DNA of 64,000 nt from an uncultured Lewinella sp. (lineage in GTDB: Bacteria > Bacteroidota > Bacteroidia > Chitinophagales > Saprospiraceae): NCBI GenBank assembly GCA_913057785.1, contig CAJXPD010000003.1, positions 1 through 64,000 on the forward strand, read 5' to 3'. The notes beneath the pieces were generated by a model. That model did no database searches. It had not been told where the DNA came from and saw nothing but the letters and a program-made list of their open reading frames with translations. The number at the start of each line of letters is the position of its first letter. The stretch's first letter is position 1. Of this stretch, positions 25,853 through 34,884 are shown one piece after another. Both the position numbers and the translations under genes were made by a program.

Positions 25853-26158
25853 TTAGCTGCCACCTTCAATCACTGCAGACAAGCCGCGATCCACCAAAGC
25901 ATCTTTCTTGGGTTTCAATACTGACTTAGGAGCAGTTTTGACGGTTGCTTTTCCTTTGAAGTGAATGAGCAAAGCCAATTGCTCTGATTGCGCTGTGGTG
26001 TGATTCAACACCTCCATGAAACATTGAATAACCCAATCAAACGTATTGTGATCATCATTATAAACCACCAATTGCGCATGCTCACCGGTACCACTATCCG
26101 CCACCTCGTCTTCCACGACGACTTCTTCCAATTCCTCTACCGCATGAAAAGTCAACAT
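25853..26158 (-). CDS. clpS: ATP-dependent Clp protease adaptor ClpS
   Basis: The 101-residue protein has a flexible acidic N-terminus (EELEEVVVEDEVADSG) and the ClpS core: LVVYNDDHNTFDWVIQCFMEV with the conserved N-degron pocket residues Asn-Asp-Asp-His, then a helix with the pattern SEQLALLIHFKGKATV. ClpS binds proteins with N-terminal Leu, Phe, Trp or Tyr and hands them to ClpA (or ClpC) for degradation. ClpA is not in the window. Confidence 0.93.
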   Translation of the reverse strand: MLTFHAVEELEEVVVEDEVADSGTGEHAQLVVYNDDHNTFDWVIQCFMEVLNHTTAQSEQLALLIHFKGKATVKTAPKSVLKPKKDALVDRGLSAVIEGGS

Positions 26159-26254
26159 ACTAACAAATTTAAATTTAGACGCTGATATTGATGCTGCCTA
26201 GCCTTATCTTTTTACCACCCCACGCAGCCTTAATATCCTCTGACGTACCTATAA

Positions 26255-26725
26255 CTAATTCAAACTGGATAAAGTTTCCTTAACTGCCTCAAAATTAGGC
26301 AATTCTCCTGCGTTATCCAAGACTTCTGCATAGCGTACCACGCCTTCACCATCGATTACAAAGGCCGAACGTTTAGCCACACCTTTCATTCCCAATACAA
26401 ATTCTTCGTATAATGCTCCGTAGGCTACAGCTGTCTCTTTGTTGAAATCAGACAATAGAGGGAAGTTCAAGTTTTGCTCCGTTTTGAATTTATCTAGCGT
26501 AAAAAGCGAGTCTACTGAAACGGCCAATATTTGCGCATCTAGACCTTCATAATCCGCGATATTATCGCGCATGCTGCAAAGTTCCGTTGTACATACTCCG
26601 GTAAAAGCTAAAGGGAAAAACAAGAGCACCACATTCTTGCCTTCATAATCCGATAGAGATACTTCCTGCTTGTCTGAAGAATAAAGTTTGAATGCGGGGG
26701 CTTTAGCACCAACTTGTACTGCCAT
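26255..26725 (-). CDS. Peroxiredoxin (AhpE/BCP-like)
   Basis: The 156-residue thiol peroxidase has the Prx active site FFPLAFTGVCTTELCSMR: Pro38, Thr42 and peroxidatic Cys45 match PxxxTxxC. Cys50 is a possible resolving cysteine. The conserved arginine lies in GVAKRSAFVIDGEG. It reduces hydrogen peroxide or organic hydroperoxides. It is followed 96 bp later by clpS on the same strand, with no clear terminator between, so partial cotranscription is possible. Confidence 0.9.
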   Translation of the reverse strand: MAVQVGAKAPAFKLYSSDKQEVSLSDYEGKNVVLLFFPLAFTGVCTTELCSMRDNIADYEGLDAQILAVSVDSLFTLDKFKTEQNLNFPLLSDFNKETAVAYGALYEEFVLGMKGVAKRSAFVIDGEGVVRYAEVLDNAGELPNFEAVKETLSSLN

Positions 26726-26807
26726 TGTCTTGGAATTTTGATGATAGGAATTGTAGTGAAATGGCCAAGATGAAAGTTTATTGTTTTATCCTGACCTCAA
26801 AGATGTG

Positions 26808-26815
26808 CAAAGTTA
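26808..26815 (-). promoter_or_regulatory. Probable -7 element of the peroxiredoxin gene
   Basis: TAACTTTG on the minus strand matches TAnnTTTG and is preceded by no good -33 TTTG. The start codon is 83 bp downstream. Confidence 0.4.
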
Positions 26816-26850
26816 CTGCTTTTCGTGCTAAAAGTAGGGACTTGGATATA

Positions 26851-26946
26851 TTTTTCACCAACATATATCAGTGCATGAGTTCTCTCTTCCCGGCTTGAGC
26901 GGCAAACGCTCTTGTGTGATCTTTGATACGAAGCGTTGGTGAAAAA
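26851..26946 (+). repeat. Nested inverted repeat upstream of the YeiH-type gene
   Basis: A perfect 12 bp inverted repeat (TTTTTCACCAAC, 26851-26862; GTTGGTGAAAAA, 26935-26946) encloses 72 nt. Inside are CTTC/GAAG pairing and a GAGCG-GCAAA-CGCTC hairpin (26897-26911). It takes up most of the 313 bp gap between the peroxiredoxin and transporter genes. It may be an RNA leader of the transporter gene or a MITE-like element; no target duplication is visible. Confidence 0.5.
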
Positions 26947-27038
26947 TTGTTTAATTTCAGCCGACCGGACAACACAGTGATGCCACTTTCATTCTGTGGT
27001 CACTTTTATCTATAGCATGGCTAGTAAAACAAAACGAC

Positions 27039-28736
27039 ATGGCAGGATCCAGCTTTTTTAAACATGAAGACTATTGGGCCATCTGGCTCGGCGCCATCCT
27101 TTTACTTTTTGGCTTAGGTGCCTTCTTTTTAAACCCGCCTGATCAACTAGAAGAGCGACACCTGGAATTGAGTGCACAACTCAAAACGGAAGAAGAAAAG
27201 GCTCCTTTCAGAACTATCGAGTGGTATACCCTTTTTGATCAACAGCAAAAGATTAAAGGAAGTAGTGAGCCGATCGGCAAGACTTTGAAGAGTCTCACCA
27301 GCAAACCAGGTGGCTGGAAAAATAATCCCCTGACTTCCTTTGTTACTACGCATAAGCAAGCCGAAGCACAGCGAGCAGCCCAAGAATCTGCCTACCAACA
27401 AGCTCAGACGGAAGAGGAATCAGCGAGAGCGGCAGCTGCACAAGCGCAAGCCACCGCTGCCGCTGGCCAATTCGAAAATGAAAATGCCAACCAAGCTGCA
27501 GAAACGGCCATTTTGGCTTGGCGAGCAAGTTGGGAAAACTTGAAAGCCAAACAAAAGAAGTACGAAGCTAAACATACCAATGTAATTCCGTGGCTGCTTC
27601 ACTTGCTCGTCCTCTTTGGAATACTGTTTGGTATCGCCAGTTGGGTGATGGGGACCCCCTTCCGGAAATTTGCCTTGGGTTTTGTCTCTGTATTTACGAT
27701 CGGGGTATTGTCTTACTTCTTGGCCGGACAAGCCAATATGAAGGCTATTGGTTTTGGCTATGCGGCCTGGGCCATCATCATAGGTTTGTTGATTAGCAAT
27801 ACTATCGGAACACCCAGCTGGGTCAAACCTGCCCTCAGTACCGAATTGTATATCAAGACCGGCTTAGTATTACTAGGCGCGGAGATCCTATTGGGTAAAA
27901 TCCTTGCCATTGGCTTGCCAGGAATTTTCGTGGCGTGGATCGTCACGCCCATCGTCTTGATCAGCACCTATTGGTTTGGTCAGAAGGTATTGAAGATATC
28001 TTCTAAATCCTTGAATATTACCATCTCGGCAGACATGTCTGTTTGTGGTGTGTCGGCGGCGGTGGCTACAGCAGCAGCCAGTAAGGCCTCAAAGGAGGAA
28101 TTGACCGTAGCTATTGGTTTGTCTATGATCTTTACATCCATTATGATGATCGTCATGCCTGCTGTGATCAACGGTTTGGGTATGCCAGAGGTGTTAGGGG
28201 GAGCCTGGATTGGAGGTACGATAGATGCAACCGGCGCGGTTGTAGCTGCGGGGGCCTTTTTAGGAGAGAAGGCTTTAAGCGTAGCGGCTACCATCAAGAT
28301 GATCCAAAATATGTTGATTGGACTGATTGCCTTCGGAGTGGCAGTTTATTTTGCCACTAAGGTGGAAAAGACGGGCCAAGCTAGTATAGGCTGGGGAGAG
28401 ATTTGGAGGCGTTTCCCAAAATTCATTTTAGGCTTTGTTGGAGCATCAATTTTGTTCTCCTTGATCTATTCTGGGATCGGTCCTGATAAAGCTTATACCT
28501 TGATCGACCAGGGAGTGATTGGAGGGTTTACCAAGAACCTGCGCGGTTGGCTATTTTGCCTTGCCTTCGTGAGCATTGGTTTATCGATCAACTTTAAAGA
28601 ACTAAAAGGGCACTTCACGGGTGGGAAGCCACTAATTTTATACATCTTGGGGCAAAGTTTGAACCTGGCCCTTACACTATTGATGGCTTATATTATGTTC
28701 TATTTAGTATTCCCAGGCGTTACGGAGCAGATCTAA
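27039..28736 (+). CDS. YeiH/UPF0324-family putative sulfate exporter with coiled-coil insert
   Basis: The 565-residue membrane protein belongs to the YeiH family: the core at about residues 185-560 has ten or so helices with NTIGTPSWVKPALSTELYIK, GLVLLGAEILLGKILAIGLPG, SADMSVCGVSAAVATAAAS and GGTIDATGAVVAAGAF. Family members are annotated as sulfate/sulfite exporters on thin evidence. This version carries an unusual N-terminal part: one membrane helix (about 13-32), then a soluble region of about 150 residues with an Ala/Gln/Glu-rich coiled coil (about 105-180). Start ATG at 27039 is in a region without Shine-Dalgarno. The next two genes follow in the same direction. Confidence 0.85.
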   Translation: MAGSSFFKHEDYWAIWLGAILLLFGLGAFFLNPPDQLEERHLELSAQLKTEEEKAPFRTIEWYTLFDQQQKIKGSSEPIGKTLKSLTSKPGGWKNNPLTSFVTTHKQAEAQRAAQESAYQQAQTEEESARAAAAQAQATAAAGQFENENANQAAETAILAWRASWENLKAKQKKYEAKHTNVIPWLLHLLVLFGILFGIASWVMGTPFRKFALGFVSVFTIGVLSYFLAGQANMKAIGFGYAAWAIIIGLLISNTIGTPSWVKPALSTELYIKTGLVLLGAEILLGKILAIGLPGIFVAWIVTPIVLISTYWFGQKVLKISSKSLNITISADMSVCGVSAAVATAAASKASKEELTVAIGLSMIFTSIMMIVMPAVINGLGMPEVLGGAWIGGTIDATGAVVAAGAFLGEKALSVAATIKMIQNMLIGLIAFGVAVYFATKVEKTGQASIGWGEIWRRFPKFILGFVGASILFSLIYSGIGPDKAYTLIDQGVIGGFTKNLRGWLFCLAFVSIGLSINFKELKGHFTGGKPLILYILGQSLNLALTLLMAYIMFYLVFPGVTEQI

Positions 28737-28765
28737 GTGTACTTCCGCCCTGCCATTTCTTCTGA

Positions 28766-29005
28766 ATGCAATACATACTTATGAAAGCTTTCGTAAAATT
28801 AGGATTAGGTATATTGGGAATCATATTATTTATTTGGGGGATTGTTCCGCTTTGCCTACAGGGGCAGCAAGCCACCCAAGTAAAGGAATTCATTGAGGAG
28901 CGAGATTTGGATGCGGGGGCGCTGTTCTATACAGATAGTCCGGAAGCTGGAAGTTCGATTTATTTTATTCAGAAAAACGAGATAGCCACCTATGGATCTG
29001 AGTGA
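28766..29005 (+). CDS. Small membrane protein between YeiH-type and MscS genes
   Basis: The 79-residue product (74 from a second ATG at 28781) has one membrane helix (LGLGILGIILFIWGIVPLCL) and a soluble tail of about 45 residues ending in GSSIYFIQKNEIATYGSE. It starts 29 bp after the transporter stop and overlaps the MscS start by 14 bp, which supports translation coupling. No known family. Confidence 0.6.
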   Translation: MQYILMKAFVKLGLGILGIILFIWGIVPLCLQGQQATQVKEFIEERDLDAGALFYTDSPEAGSSIYFIQKNEIATYGSE

Positions 29006-30317
29006 TTTTTTCGCTAGAGAGATCTTTACACTCTGGGGGTTTAGTATTACAACTGGTCGCATAATCACTATTGGTTTAGGCTTTGTCCTACTACTAATTA
29101 GCTATATATGGGTTTATAGAAGGTGGCTTCCCAGGTACTTTCAAAGAGAAGAGGTACCAGAAGAAAAGCAAGGTAGAATTCGCTGGAATATCCAATTAAG
29201 CTATCTACTAGTCTCCTTACTAATCTTACTCCAGGCCAGTGGGATCAACTACCCTATCTTTTCTTACGGTGAAGGAGATGCCGCTCGTTCCTTCAACACT
29301 TCCACTATTCTCCAAGCTTTACTGATTTTTCAAATGGCCCAGCTGTTTGACTGGATCTTTTCGGAAGTCTTGGTTCACCGCTATGTAGTACATCAACGAG
29401 AAGACAAAAAAGACAGTGAGGATTTAACAGCTAATCCGCCAAGACAGTTGGTGCAGCCCATTATGTACATATTGGCAGTGCTGCTAATCCTGGATCAACT
29501 GAATATCCATCATCACCTCTTCACTGCCTTTGGGAAAAGCATTACCATTAACAACCTGCTGGTAGCCCTACTGATACTATTTACTACCCGGCTACTGGCG
29601 TGGGTAGTGACTCAATTGGTCTTGATCAGTTACTACCGAAAGAAGGAAATAAATGTTGGTACTCGCTACGCCATTAACCAGCTGTTGAGGTATGTATTTT
29701 ATGTCTTTGCTATCCTATTGGCGCTAGAGTTCATGGATATTAAGCTGTCCATTGTGCTTGGTGGTGCAGCTGCACTTTTGGTAGGAGTTGGTTTAGGCTT
29801 GCAACAGACCTTCAATGATCTGGTTTGCGGAATCATCTTGCTTTTTGAGCGCAGCGTTGAGGTAGGAGATATTCTGCAAATGGATGATATGGTGGGGCGA
29901 GTTAAGAAGATTGGCGTACGAACTTCTCTGATTGAAACCTTGAATAACATCACGGTCATTGTACCCAATTCGCAGTTGGTTGCAGATAAGGTTATCAATT
30001 GGAGCCATTTCCAGAATCGAGTTCGTTATAAGGTGGAAATTGGCGTCGCCTATGGTTCGGATACCCAACTCGTCAAAGATTTACTCCTACAAGTGGCGGA
30101 CCAGCATGCTAAAGTGATGCGTCGCCCTGGTCCATTCGTCCGCTTTGCCGACTTCGGAGACTCCTCCCTTAACTTCGAACTGTTCTTTTGGTCCAGAGAA
30201 ATGACCGGTATCGATGATGTAAAAAGTGATATGCGATTCGAAATAGATCGGCTATTCCGAGAAAACAAGATTGAGATTCCTTTCCCGCAAAGAGATGTTT
30301 GGATTCGTAAACAGTAA
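28992..30317 (+). CDS. Mechanosensitive ion channel of the MscS family
   Basis: The 441-residue protein has about five membrane helices (first 240 residues), then the MscS pore helix ALLVGVGLGLQQTFNDLVCG (about residues 255-274). The beta domain follows with FERSVEVGDILQMDDMVGRVKKIGVRTSLIETLNNITVIVPNS, then the alpha/beta C-terminal domain. It should open under membrane tension to release solutes on osmotic downshift. The first gene-overlap (14 bp) ties it to the preceding small gene. The N-terminal helices beyond the three of E. coli MscS place it with the larger MscS/YnaI-like forms. Confidence 0.9.
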   Translation: MDLSDFFAREIFTLWGFSITTGRIITIGLGFVLLLISYIWVYRRWLPRYFQREEVPEEKQGRIRWNIQLSYLLVSLLILLQASGINYPIFSYGEGDAARSFNTSTILQALLIFQMAQLFDWIFSEVLVHRYVVHQREDKKDSEDLTANPPRQLVQPIMYILAVLLILDQLNIHHHLFTAFGKSITINNLLVALLILFTTRLLAWVVTQLVLISYYRKKEINVGTRYAINQLLRYVFYVFAILLALEFMDIKLSIVLGGAAALLVGVGLGLQQTFNDLVCGIILLFERSVEVGDILQMDDMVGRVKKIGVRTSLIETLNNITVIVPNSQLVADKVINWSHFQNRVRYKVEIGVAYGSDTQLVKDLLLQVADQHAKVMRRPGPFVRFADFGDSSLNFELFFWSREMTGIDDVKSDMRFEIDRLFRENKIEIPFPQRDVWIRKQ

Positions 30318-30344
30318 GTGCATCAAACCCGGATAAGCTTGTAC

Positions 30345-31193
30345 TCAAGGAATGACGGTTAGCCTTCGATCATAACTAATGGTCGTGAAAATGCCAAAGG
30401 CTTCAATTTCACTTTTGATATTGGATATAATTGGGCTGGGTTGTGCAAACGGGTTCCCATTAGCTTGAATGGCCCCCTGTACGCTTTCGAGGAAATTGTA
30501 ATAATCTTCCGAGATGTGGAAAATAGTATTAATAATAGAGTCCCCCTTTTCAAAATCGTAGCCGGTTCCAAAGACCACTACATTCTCTACTACTCTATCA
30601 GAAGTAGAAAAATCCTGGAGGGGTAGGCTATCTAAAGAGCTTTCGTGGATCATTCGACGATAATAGTTAGCCTGCCCAGGAATATCCGTAAAATACGTCA
30701 ACACTCGAGCTAAGGGCTCTCCTTCTGGTTGGTATTCCACAACGACGCTATCGATGGGAACGACCGGAAGCAAATGCGTGCTGGCAGTGATTAGATCCCC
30801 GTCCGAAGTGATGATTTCTAGCTCAAAAGGGTCCTCATAGTTTTCTGGAACGGGTAGGTCTAGAGAGTAATTGAAGAACTTGCCTGTAAAACGATCCAAT
30901 GTCAACTTATTCTCCAATCGAAAGACTTTCGTCCCCTGTTTGATGCTGACGGTAGCCCCACTTTCCAACAACTCGGATAATAGCTGATTGCCCGTTTGTC
31001 CGAAAGGATCAAAATAACCGGAAGAACGGGTCAACAGCACGCCGAATGGCCTTCCCTTTTCTAGATAACACTCTATCACTAAACGACTTTCGTATTCGGG
31101 GAGTTGAAGGTCAATAGGCTGATCTAAGTTGCACCCTCCAAGCACAAACAAGATCATAACACTCCACAATCCATTTACAATTCGTGTTTTCAT
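30345..31193 (-). CDS. DUF4249 lipoprotein
   Basis: The 282-residue lipoprotein (signal MKTRIVNGLWSVMILFVLGGC, lipobox LGGC) shows the DUF4249 layout: an N-terminal strand VIECYLEKGRPFGVLLTRS, a central beta-rich domain, and a C-terminal QGAIQANGNPFAQPSPIISNI motif, typical of these proteins. DUF4249 lipoproteins almost always pair with a TonB-dependent receptor and probably act as a surface lid or binding partner. Here the gene follows the receptor gene with a 10 bp gap. Confidence 0.85.
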   Translation of the reverse strand: MKTRIVNGLWSVMILFVLGGCNLDQPIDLQLPEYESRLVIECYLEKGRPFGVLLTRSSGYFDPFGQTGNQLLSELLESGATVSIKQGTKVFRLENKLTLDRFTGKFFNYSLDLPVPENYEDPFELEIITSDGDLITASTHLLPVVPIDSVVVEYQPEGEPLARVLTYFTDIPGQANYYRRMIHESSLDSLPLQDFSTSDRVVENVVVFGTGYDFEKGDSIINTIFHISEDYYNFLESVQGAIQANGNPFAQPSPIISNIKSEIEAFGIFTTISYDRRLTVIP

Positions 31194-31203
31194 TGGATTC
31201 GGC

Positions 31204-33546
31204 TTAAAATTTAAAGTTCCAGGTAACCGAAGGTAAAATGGGGAATAAAGAGACCTGCCGAGCCACTACGCGATCTGGGACCCGAAAGACATTGTTGCCA
31301 TCTCCCACCTCTACAAATTCCGGCTCGAAATAAATGAAGAAAGTATTTCTTCGATCATAAGCATTGACCACACTAAAGGTCAAGTCACTTTCACCCCATT
31401 TCGGAAAGAACTTCCATACCAGTCCCAAATCTAGGCGATGATAGGGGGGCAATCGGAAATTATTACGATCCTGGAAATCGGGAACCACGGATTCAAAGCT
31501 AGAACCATAGACGTCTTGAAAGGCCCATCGTCCACTGGGTAACCAACGTAGATCCCCAGAACCATATACAAAGGTGGCTGATAAGGTAAACCGCTTGCTG
31601 AAATCATACAGGGCAACTACCGACAAGTCGTGTCTGCGGTCATAAATGGGGGAGAAAAAGCCTTGCTGTGCAAAATTTTGATCCGGATCTAAAACCTCAA
31701 AGTTTCCTCTTTCCACAAACTGCAAAGTATAGCCGATCCATCCGGTCAATATACCCTCCTTTTTCTCAATGCTATATTCAAATCCATAACCTCTTCCTTC
31801 CCCAATAGCAAATTCATTTTCCAAATTGTCATTGGCAAAGATTTCCGCTGCATCTACAAACTCAAGTTGATTATCCATCCGCTTGTAGAATACCTCTGCC
31901 GTTAAAAAGTATTTTTCCCCTAGAAGGTAAGACATACCTGCAGCTACCTGATCACTGGATTGGGGTTTAACTTTCTCTGTAGATGGATACCAGATATCCG
32001 TCGGTAGTGTGACACCAGCATTAGCCACCAGGTGTAAATACTGCTTCATTCTAGCATAGCTAGCCTTTAGCGATAAGCGAGGCTTTAGTTGATATCGTAG
32101 AGAAACCCTCGGCTCTAAAGCGCTATAGAACTCCCCATCGTTCTCAAATCCACTTAAACGCAAACCCACGTTAGCCTTGAGTTTGCTACTTATCGTCCAA
32201 TCGTCAGAAACATAGGCAGCTAGTTGCAAGGCATTGAAGTTTTGCCCAGCTGAGAAGTTAATTTCTCCATCGTCACTTCCTGCCTTTAGTCGACCAACAT
32301 CAAAGCTATGGCGAGTAGCATGACCACCAAAGCGAATGGTATGCCGATTGGAGGGTGTATAATAGAAGTCAGACTTGAGATTTATATCCTTGATGTTGGA
32401 TCCAACCTGGAAATTAAACCCGGTAAGCTGGTTCTTGATATTGTACTGATAATCTGAATACGTGAAAGTGGTATTTGCAAATAGGCGTGGATTGAATACA
32501 TGATTCCAACGTACTGAGCCTGTGGCATTTCCCCAATCAAAATCGAAATCAAAAAAATCGCCTTCGAAGCCAAAAACATCACGCCCGAAGTATCCACTAA
32601 CAAACAACCTATCCTTTTCCCCTAAGCGGAAATTCACCTTCGTATTTAAATCGTAGAAAAAGTAATCAGGGATTGGGTTATAGTCTTCATTTCCCTCATT
32701 AGCCTGATTAACTAGACGGGTGAAAACATCCACGTAGGTCCGTCGCCCCGAAACAATGAAAGAAGATTCATCTTTTTGAATCGGTCCCTCTAAGGTTAAT
32801 CTTGAAGAAATCAATCCTAATCCTCCAGTTCCTGAAAATTTCTTATTGTTTCCTTCTTTTAATTTCACATCAATTACCGACGAAAGCCGGCCGCCATATT
32901 GCGACGGGAAACCGCCTTTGTAAATCTTCAGATCCTTGACTGCATCCGTGTTAAAAGTGCTGAAGAATCCGAACAAGTGATTAGCATTATATACCACTGC
33001 CTCATCCAGAATGATGAGATTCTGGTCGTTGCTTCCTCCACGGACAAATAAGCCGGTAGTACCTTCTGAACCTGACGGAATTCCTGGTTTCAGTTGAATT
33101 GTCTTCAGGATATCGCTTTCTCCAAGTAGTACCGGAAGTACTTTAGCTTCCTTGGTGGTGATCACCTCAACACTCATCTCGGTCGAGCGCATTTGCTCTT
33201 CAAAAGAATTAGCTTTAACCACCACTTCTTGTAATTCGATGCCGGTCGACAACTCAAAGTTAAGCTGTCGGTCTGCCGTCATGAATAAAGATAAATTTCG
33301 TGCTTGAAACCCCACATAGCTGACCTCTAGAAGCAGAGAGTCCTCAGCCGGGAGGTTAAGAGAATAAAAGCCATATTCATTAGTGGTAGTCCCTAGGGGC
33401 TGGCCCACAATCTGGACGCTGGCGCCAATAAGGGTCTCCCCGGTTTCTCTGTCGGTAATCGTCCCACTTAAGGTAAAGTCGGACTGCGTCCAAATGTTGG
33501 AGCAGCAGCAGAAGGTACAGAAGATTATGTAAAGGGCTCTAGACAT
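31204..33546 (-). CDS. TonB-dependent receptor (CarboxypepD_reg-like plug type)
   Basis: The 780-residue outer-membrane protein starts with a signal peptide. A carboxypeptidase-regulatory-like domain follows (FTLSGTITDRETGETLIGAS, residues about 25-105). The plug (about 115-230) contains SDILKTIQLKPGIPSGSEGTTGLFVRGG and a 22-stranded barrel fills the rest. It lacks the SusC-type length (about 1000). With the DUF4249 lipoprotein directly downstream it forms a two-gene uptake unit whose ligand (iron chelate, peptide or glycan) is unknown. Confidence 0.9.
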   Translation of the reverse strand: MSRALYIIFCTFCCCSNIWTQSDFTLSGTITDRETGETLIGASVQIVGQPLGTTTNEYGFYSLNLPAEDSLLLEVSYVGFQARNLSLFMTADRQLNFELSTGIELQEVVVKANSFEEQMRSTEMSVEVITTKEAKVLPVLLGESDILKTIQLKPGIPSGSEGTTGLFVRGGSNDQNLIILDEAVVYNANHLFGFFSTFNTDAVKDLKIYKGGFPSQYGGRLSSVIDVKLKEGNNKKFSGTGGLGLISSRLTLEGPIQKDESSFIVSGRRTYVDVFTRLVNQANEGNEDYNPIPDYFFYDLNTKVNFRLGEKDRLFVSGYFGRDVFGFEGDFFDFDFDWGNATGSVRWNHVFNPRLFANTTFTYSDYQYNIKNQLTGFNFQVGSNIKDINLKSDFYYTPSNRHTIRFGGHATRHSFDVGRLKAGSDDGEINFSAGQNFNALQLAAYVSDDWTISSKLKANVGLRLSGFENDGEFYSALEPRVSLRYQLKPRLSLKASYARMKQYLHLVANAGVTLPTDIWYPSTEKVKPQSSDQVAAGMSYLLGEKYFLTAEVFYKRMDNQLEFVDAAEIFANDNLENEFAIGEGRGYGFEYSIEKKEGILTGWIGYTLQFVERGNFEVLDPDQNFAQQGFFSPIYDRRHDLSVVALYDFSKRFTLSATFVYGSGDLRWLPSGRWAFQDVYGSSFESVVPDFQDRNNFRLPPYHRLDLGLVWKFFPKWGESDLTFSVVNAYDRRNTFFIYFEPEFVEVGDGNNVFRVPDRVVARQVSLFPILPSVTWNFKF

Positions 33547-33780
33547 ACGCAGTGGGTGATATTATACACCGGGCAATAGAATTTTGAAACTATGCTTTCT
33601 CTTTAAGGACCTAATATTGGTCTCCAGTCTTGTTCTTAATCGCTTTATAATTTCTTTTACGGCGTTCCACAAGCTTTGTCTGAGAGGAGTAGGTTGGCAC
33701 CTGAAACAAATTCATAAAAACTCTCGAGATTATCAGCTTCAAATACTCATTTTGTCACCGCTGCACCAAAAACGTAGCAC

Positions 33781-34509
33781 CTAAGTCGATAAACAGTCGA
33801 ATATCACCGCCTTAGTGAGGTCATTTTGAAGTAAATATGCATTAAGGTTTGACCAAACCTGGGCTTGATCAAGGATCCAGCCATCTGAGGAAATTACCAC
33901 TTCATCATCGGTTAAAGCCACTAAAACCTTATCCGGATCAGCAACGAGCTCCACCTCCCAATTCAAGTGCTGCGTTCGCCCCTCTTCCTCAATAAACCCC
34001 TTAAGTCGCCCACTATTGGACACTGGAGCGTCTAGATACCAAAGAACTGTATGAACTCCCAGTCGCTTCAACACTTGTCCTATTAAACGTAGCGCCTCTC
34101 CCGTCTCCACTACTCGTTTATACGAACCATGGACACTTGCGATGTCTCGGTACACGCCATCCATGCAGTTGAGGAGGATCCCATTAGATATCGCGCTTTC
34201 TACAAAAATGATCAGATTAAAGCCATCGATTGCGACGGTTCTACCTTGAAGAAGATCAGGAGGAAGATGCTTATCCAAACGTTGTTGAATAACACTTGGC
34301 TCACAACATAGCCGCATGAGTGCCTTTCGCTGTCTTACGTTCAAACGATAGCGATCACCGACGATCTTGACCGAACTATTTTCGGCATATCCACGACCCC
34401 ACAAGTACGCCAGATCAGCGGCAGCTGCTCCAAATGGCACTCTCCATTTATCGGCAAAGAGGATCTGATCTTGAGGATGTTGACCTCTATGTTTTTGCTG
34501 ATTAGGCAT
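33781..34509 (-). CDS. DUF434 domain protein
   Basis: The 242-residue protein has the DUF434 opening with HPQDQILFADKWRVPFGAAAADLAYLWGRGY (residues about 10-40). A second domain (about 85-240) begins TVAIDGFNLIIFVESAI and includes TVLWYLDAPVSNSGRL and DDEVVISSDGWILDQ. Acidic residues after hydrophobic strands suggest a PIN/NYN-like nuclease fold, but this is inference. No signal peptide. Function unknown. Confidence 0.72.
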   Translation of the reverse strand: MPNQQKHRGQHPQDQILFADKWRVPFGAAAADLAYLWGRGYAENSSVKIVGDRYRLNVRQRKALMRLCCEPSVIQQRLDKHLPPDLLQGRTVAIDGFNLIIFVESAISNGILLNCMDGVYRDIASVHGSYKRVVETGEALRLIGQVLKRLGVHTVLWYLDAPVSNSGRLKGFIEEEGRTQHLNWEVELVADPDKVLVALTDDEVVISSDGWILDQAQVWSNLNAYLLQNDLTKAVIFDCLST

Positions 34510-34884
34510 ACATTGAGTTTGAACAGTGTCTGCCAGACTTCTTTTAACGTCTAATAATCAAACACTTTTTTAGCAATTATGTTAGAAAATAAATATTTGG
34601 CAATCCAAAGTGGTCAATAGATCGTAAGTTCTAATAGTTCCCGATCTAAGAAAAAACCACTTCGGCACCCAAATTTTCTCACTTGGTCGGAAAGGCGGCC
34701 GGATAGGGTTAAAGAATATTTAAATCTGTTGACTTTTTCTTAAATTGGGTGTTATATTGCTGAAATCACCCCAAAAGGAGGAATTCAGCAAGTTTTACTC
34801 CTTTAAACCATTTGAATAAACCCTAGTTAACGGCAGTGAAAGATAAGTTGCTTAGCCCAGCCGCTTTCTAGAAATTCCGCTTAT
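34510..34884 (+). promoter_or_regulatory. 375 bp upstream region of the T9SS cargo gene: promoter and possible pseudoknot
   Basis: No gene is seen here. A promoter-like pair TTGACT (34729-34734), 18 nt, TATATT (34753-34758) is present. Just after it, TTGCTGAA (34757-34764) pairs with TTCAGCAA (34784-34791). The loop carries AAAGGAG (34774-34780), which pairs with CTCCTTT (34798-34804) downstream. These two stems together form an H-type pseudoknot. The AAAGGAGG in the loop resembles a Shine-Dalgarno sequence but no start codon follows it. Confidence 0.4.
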
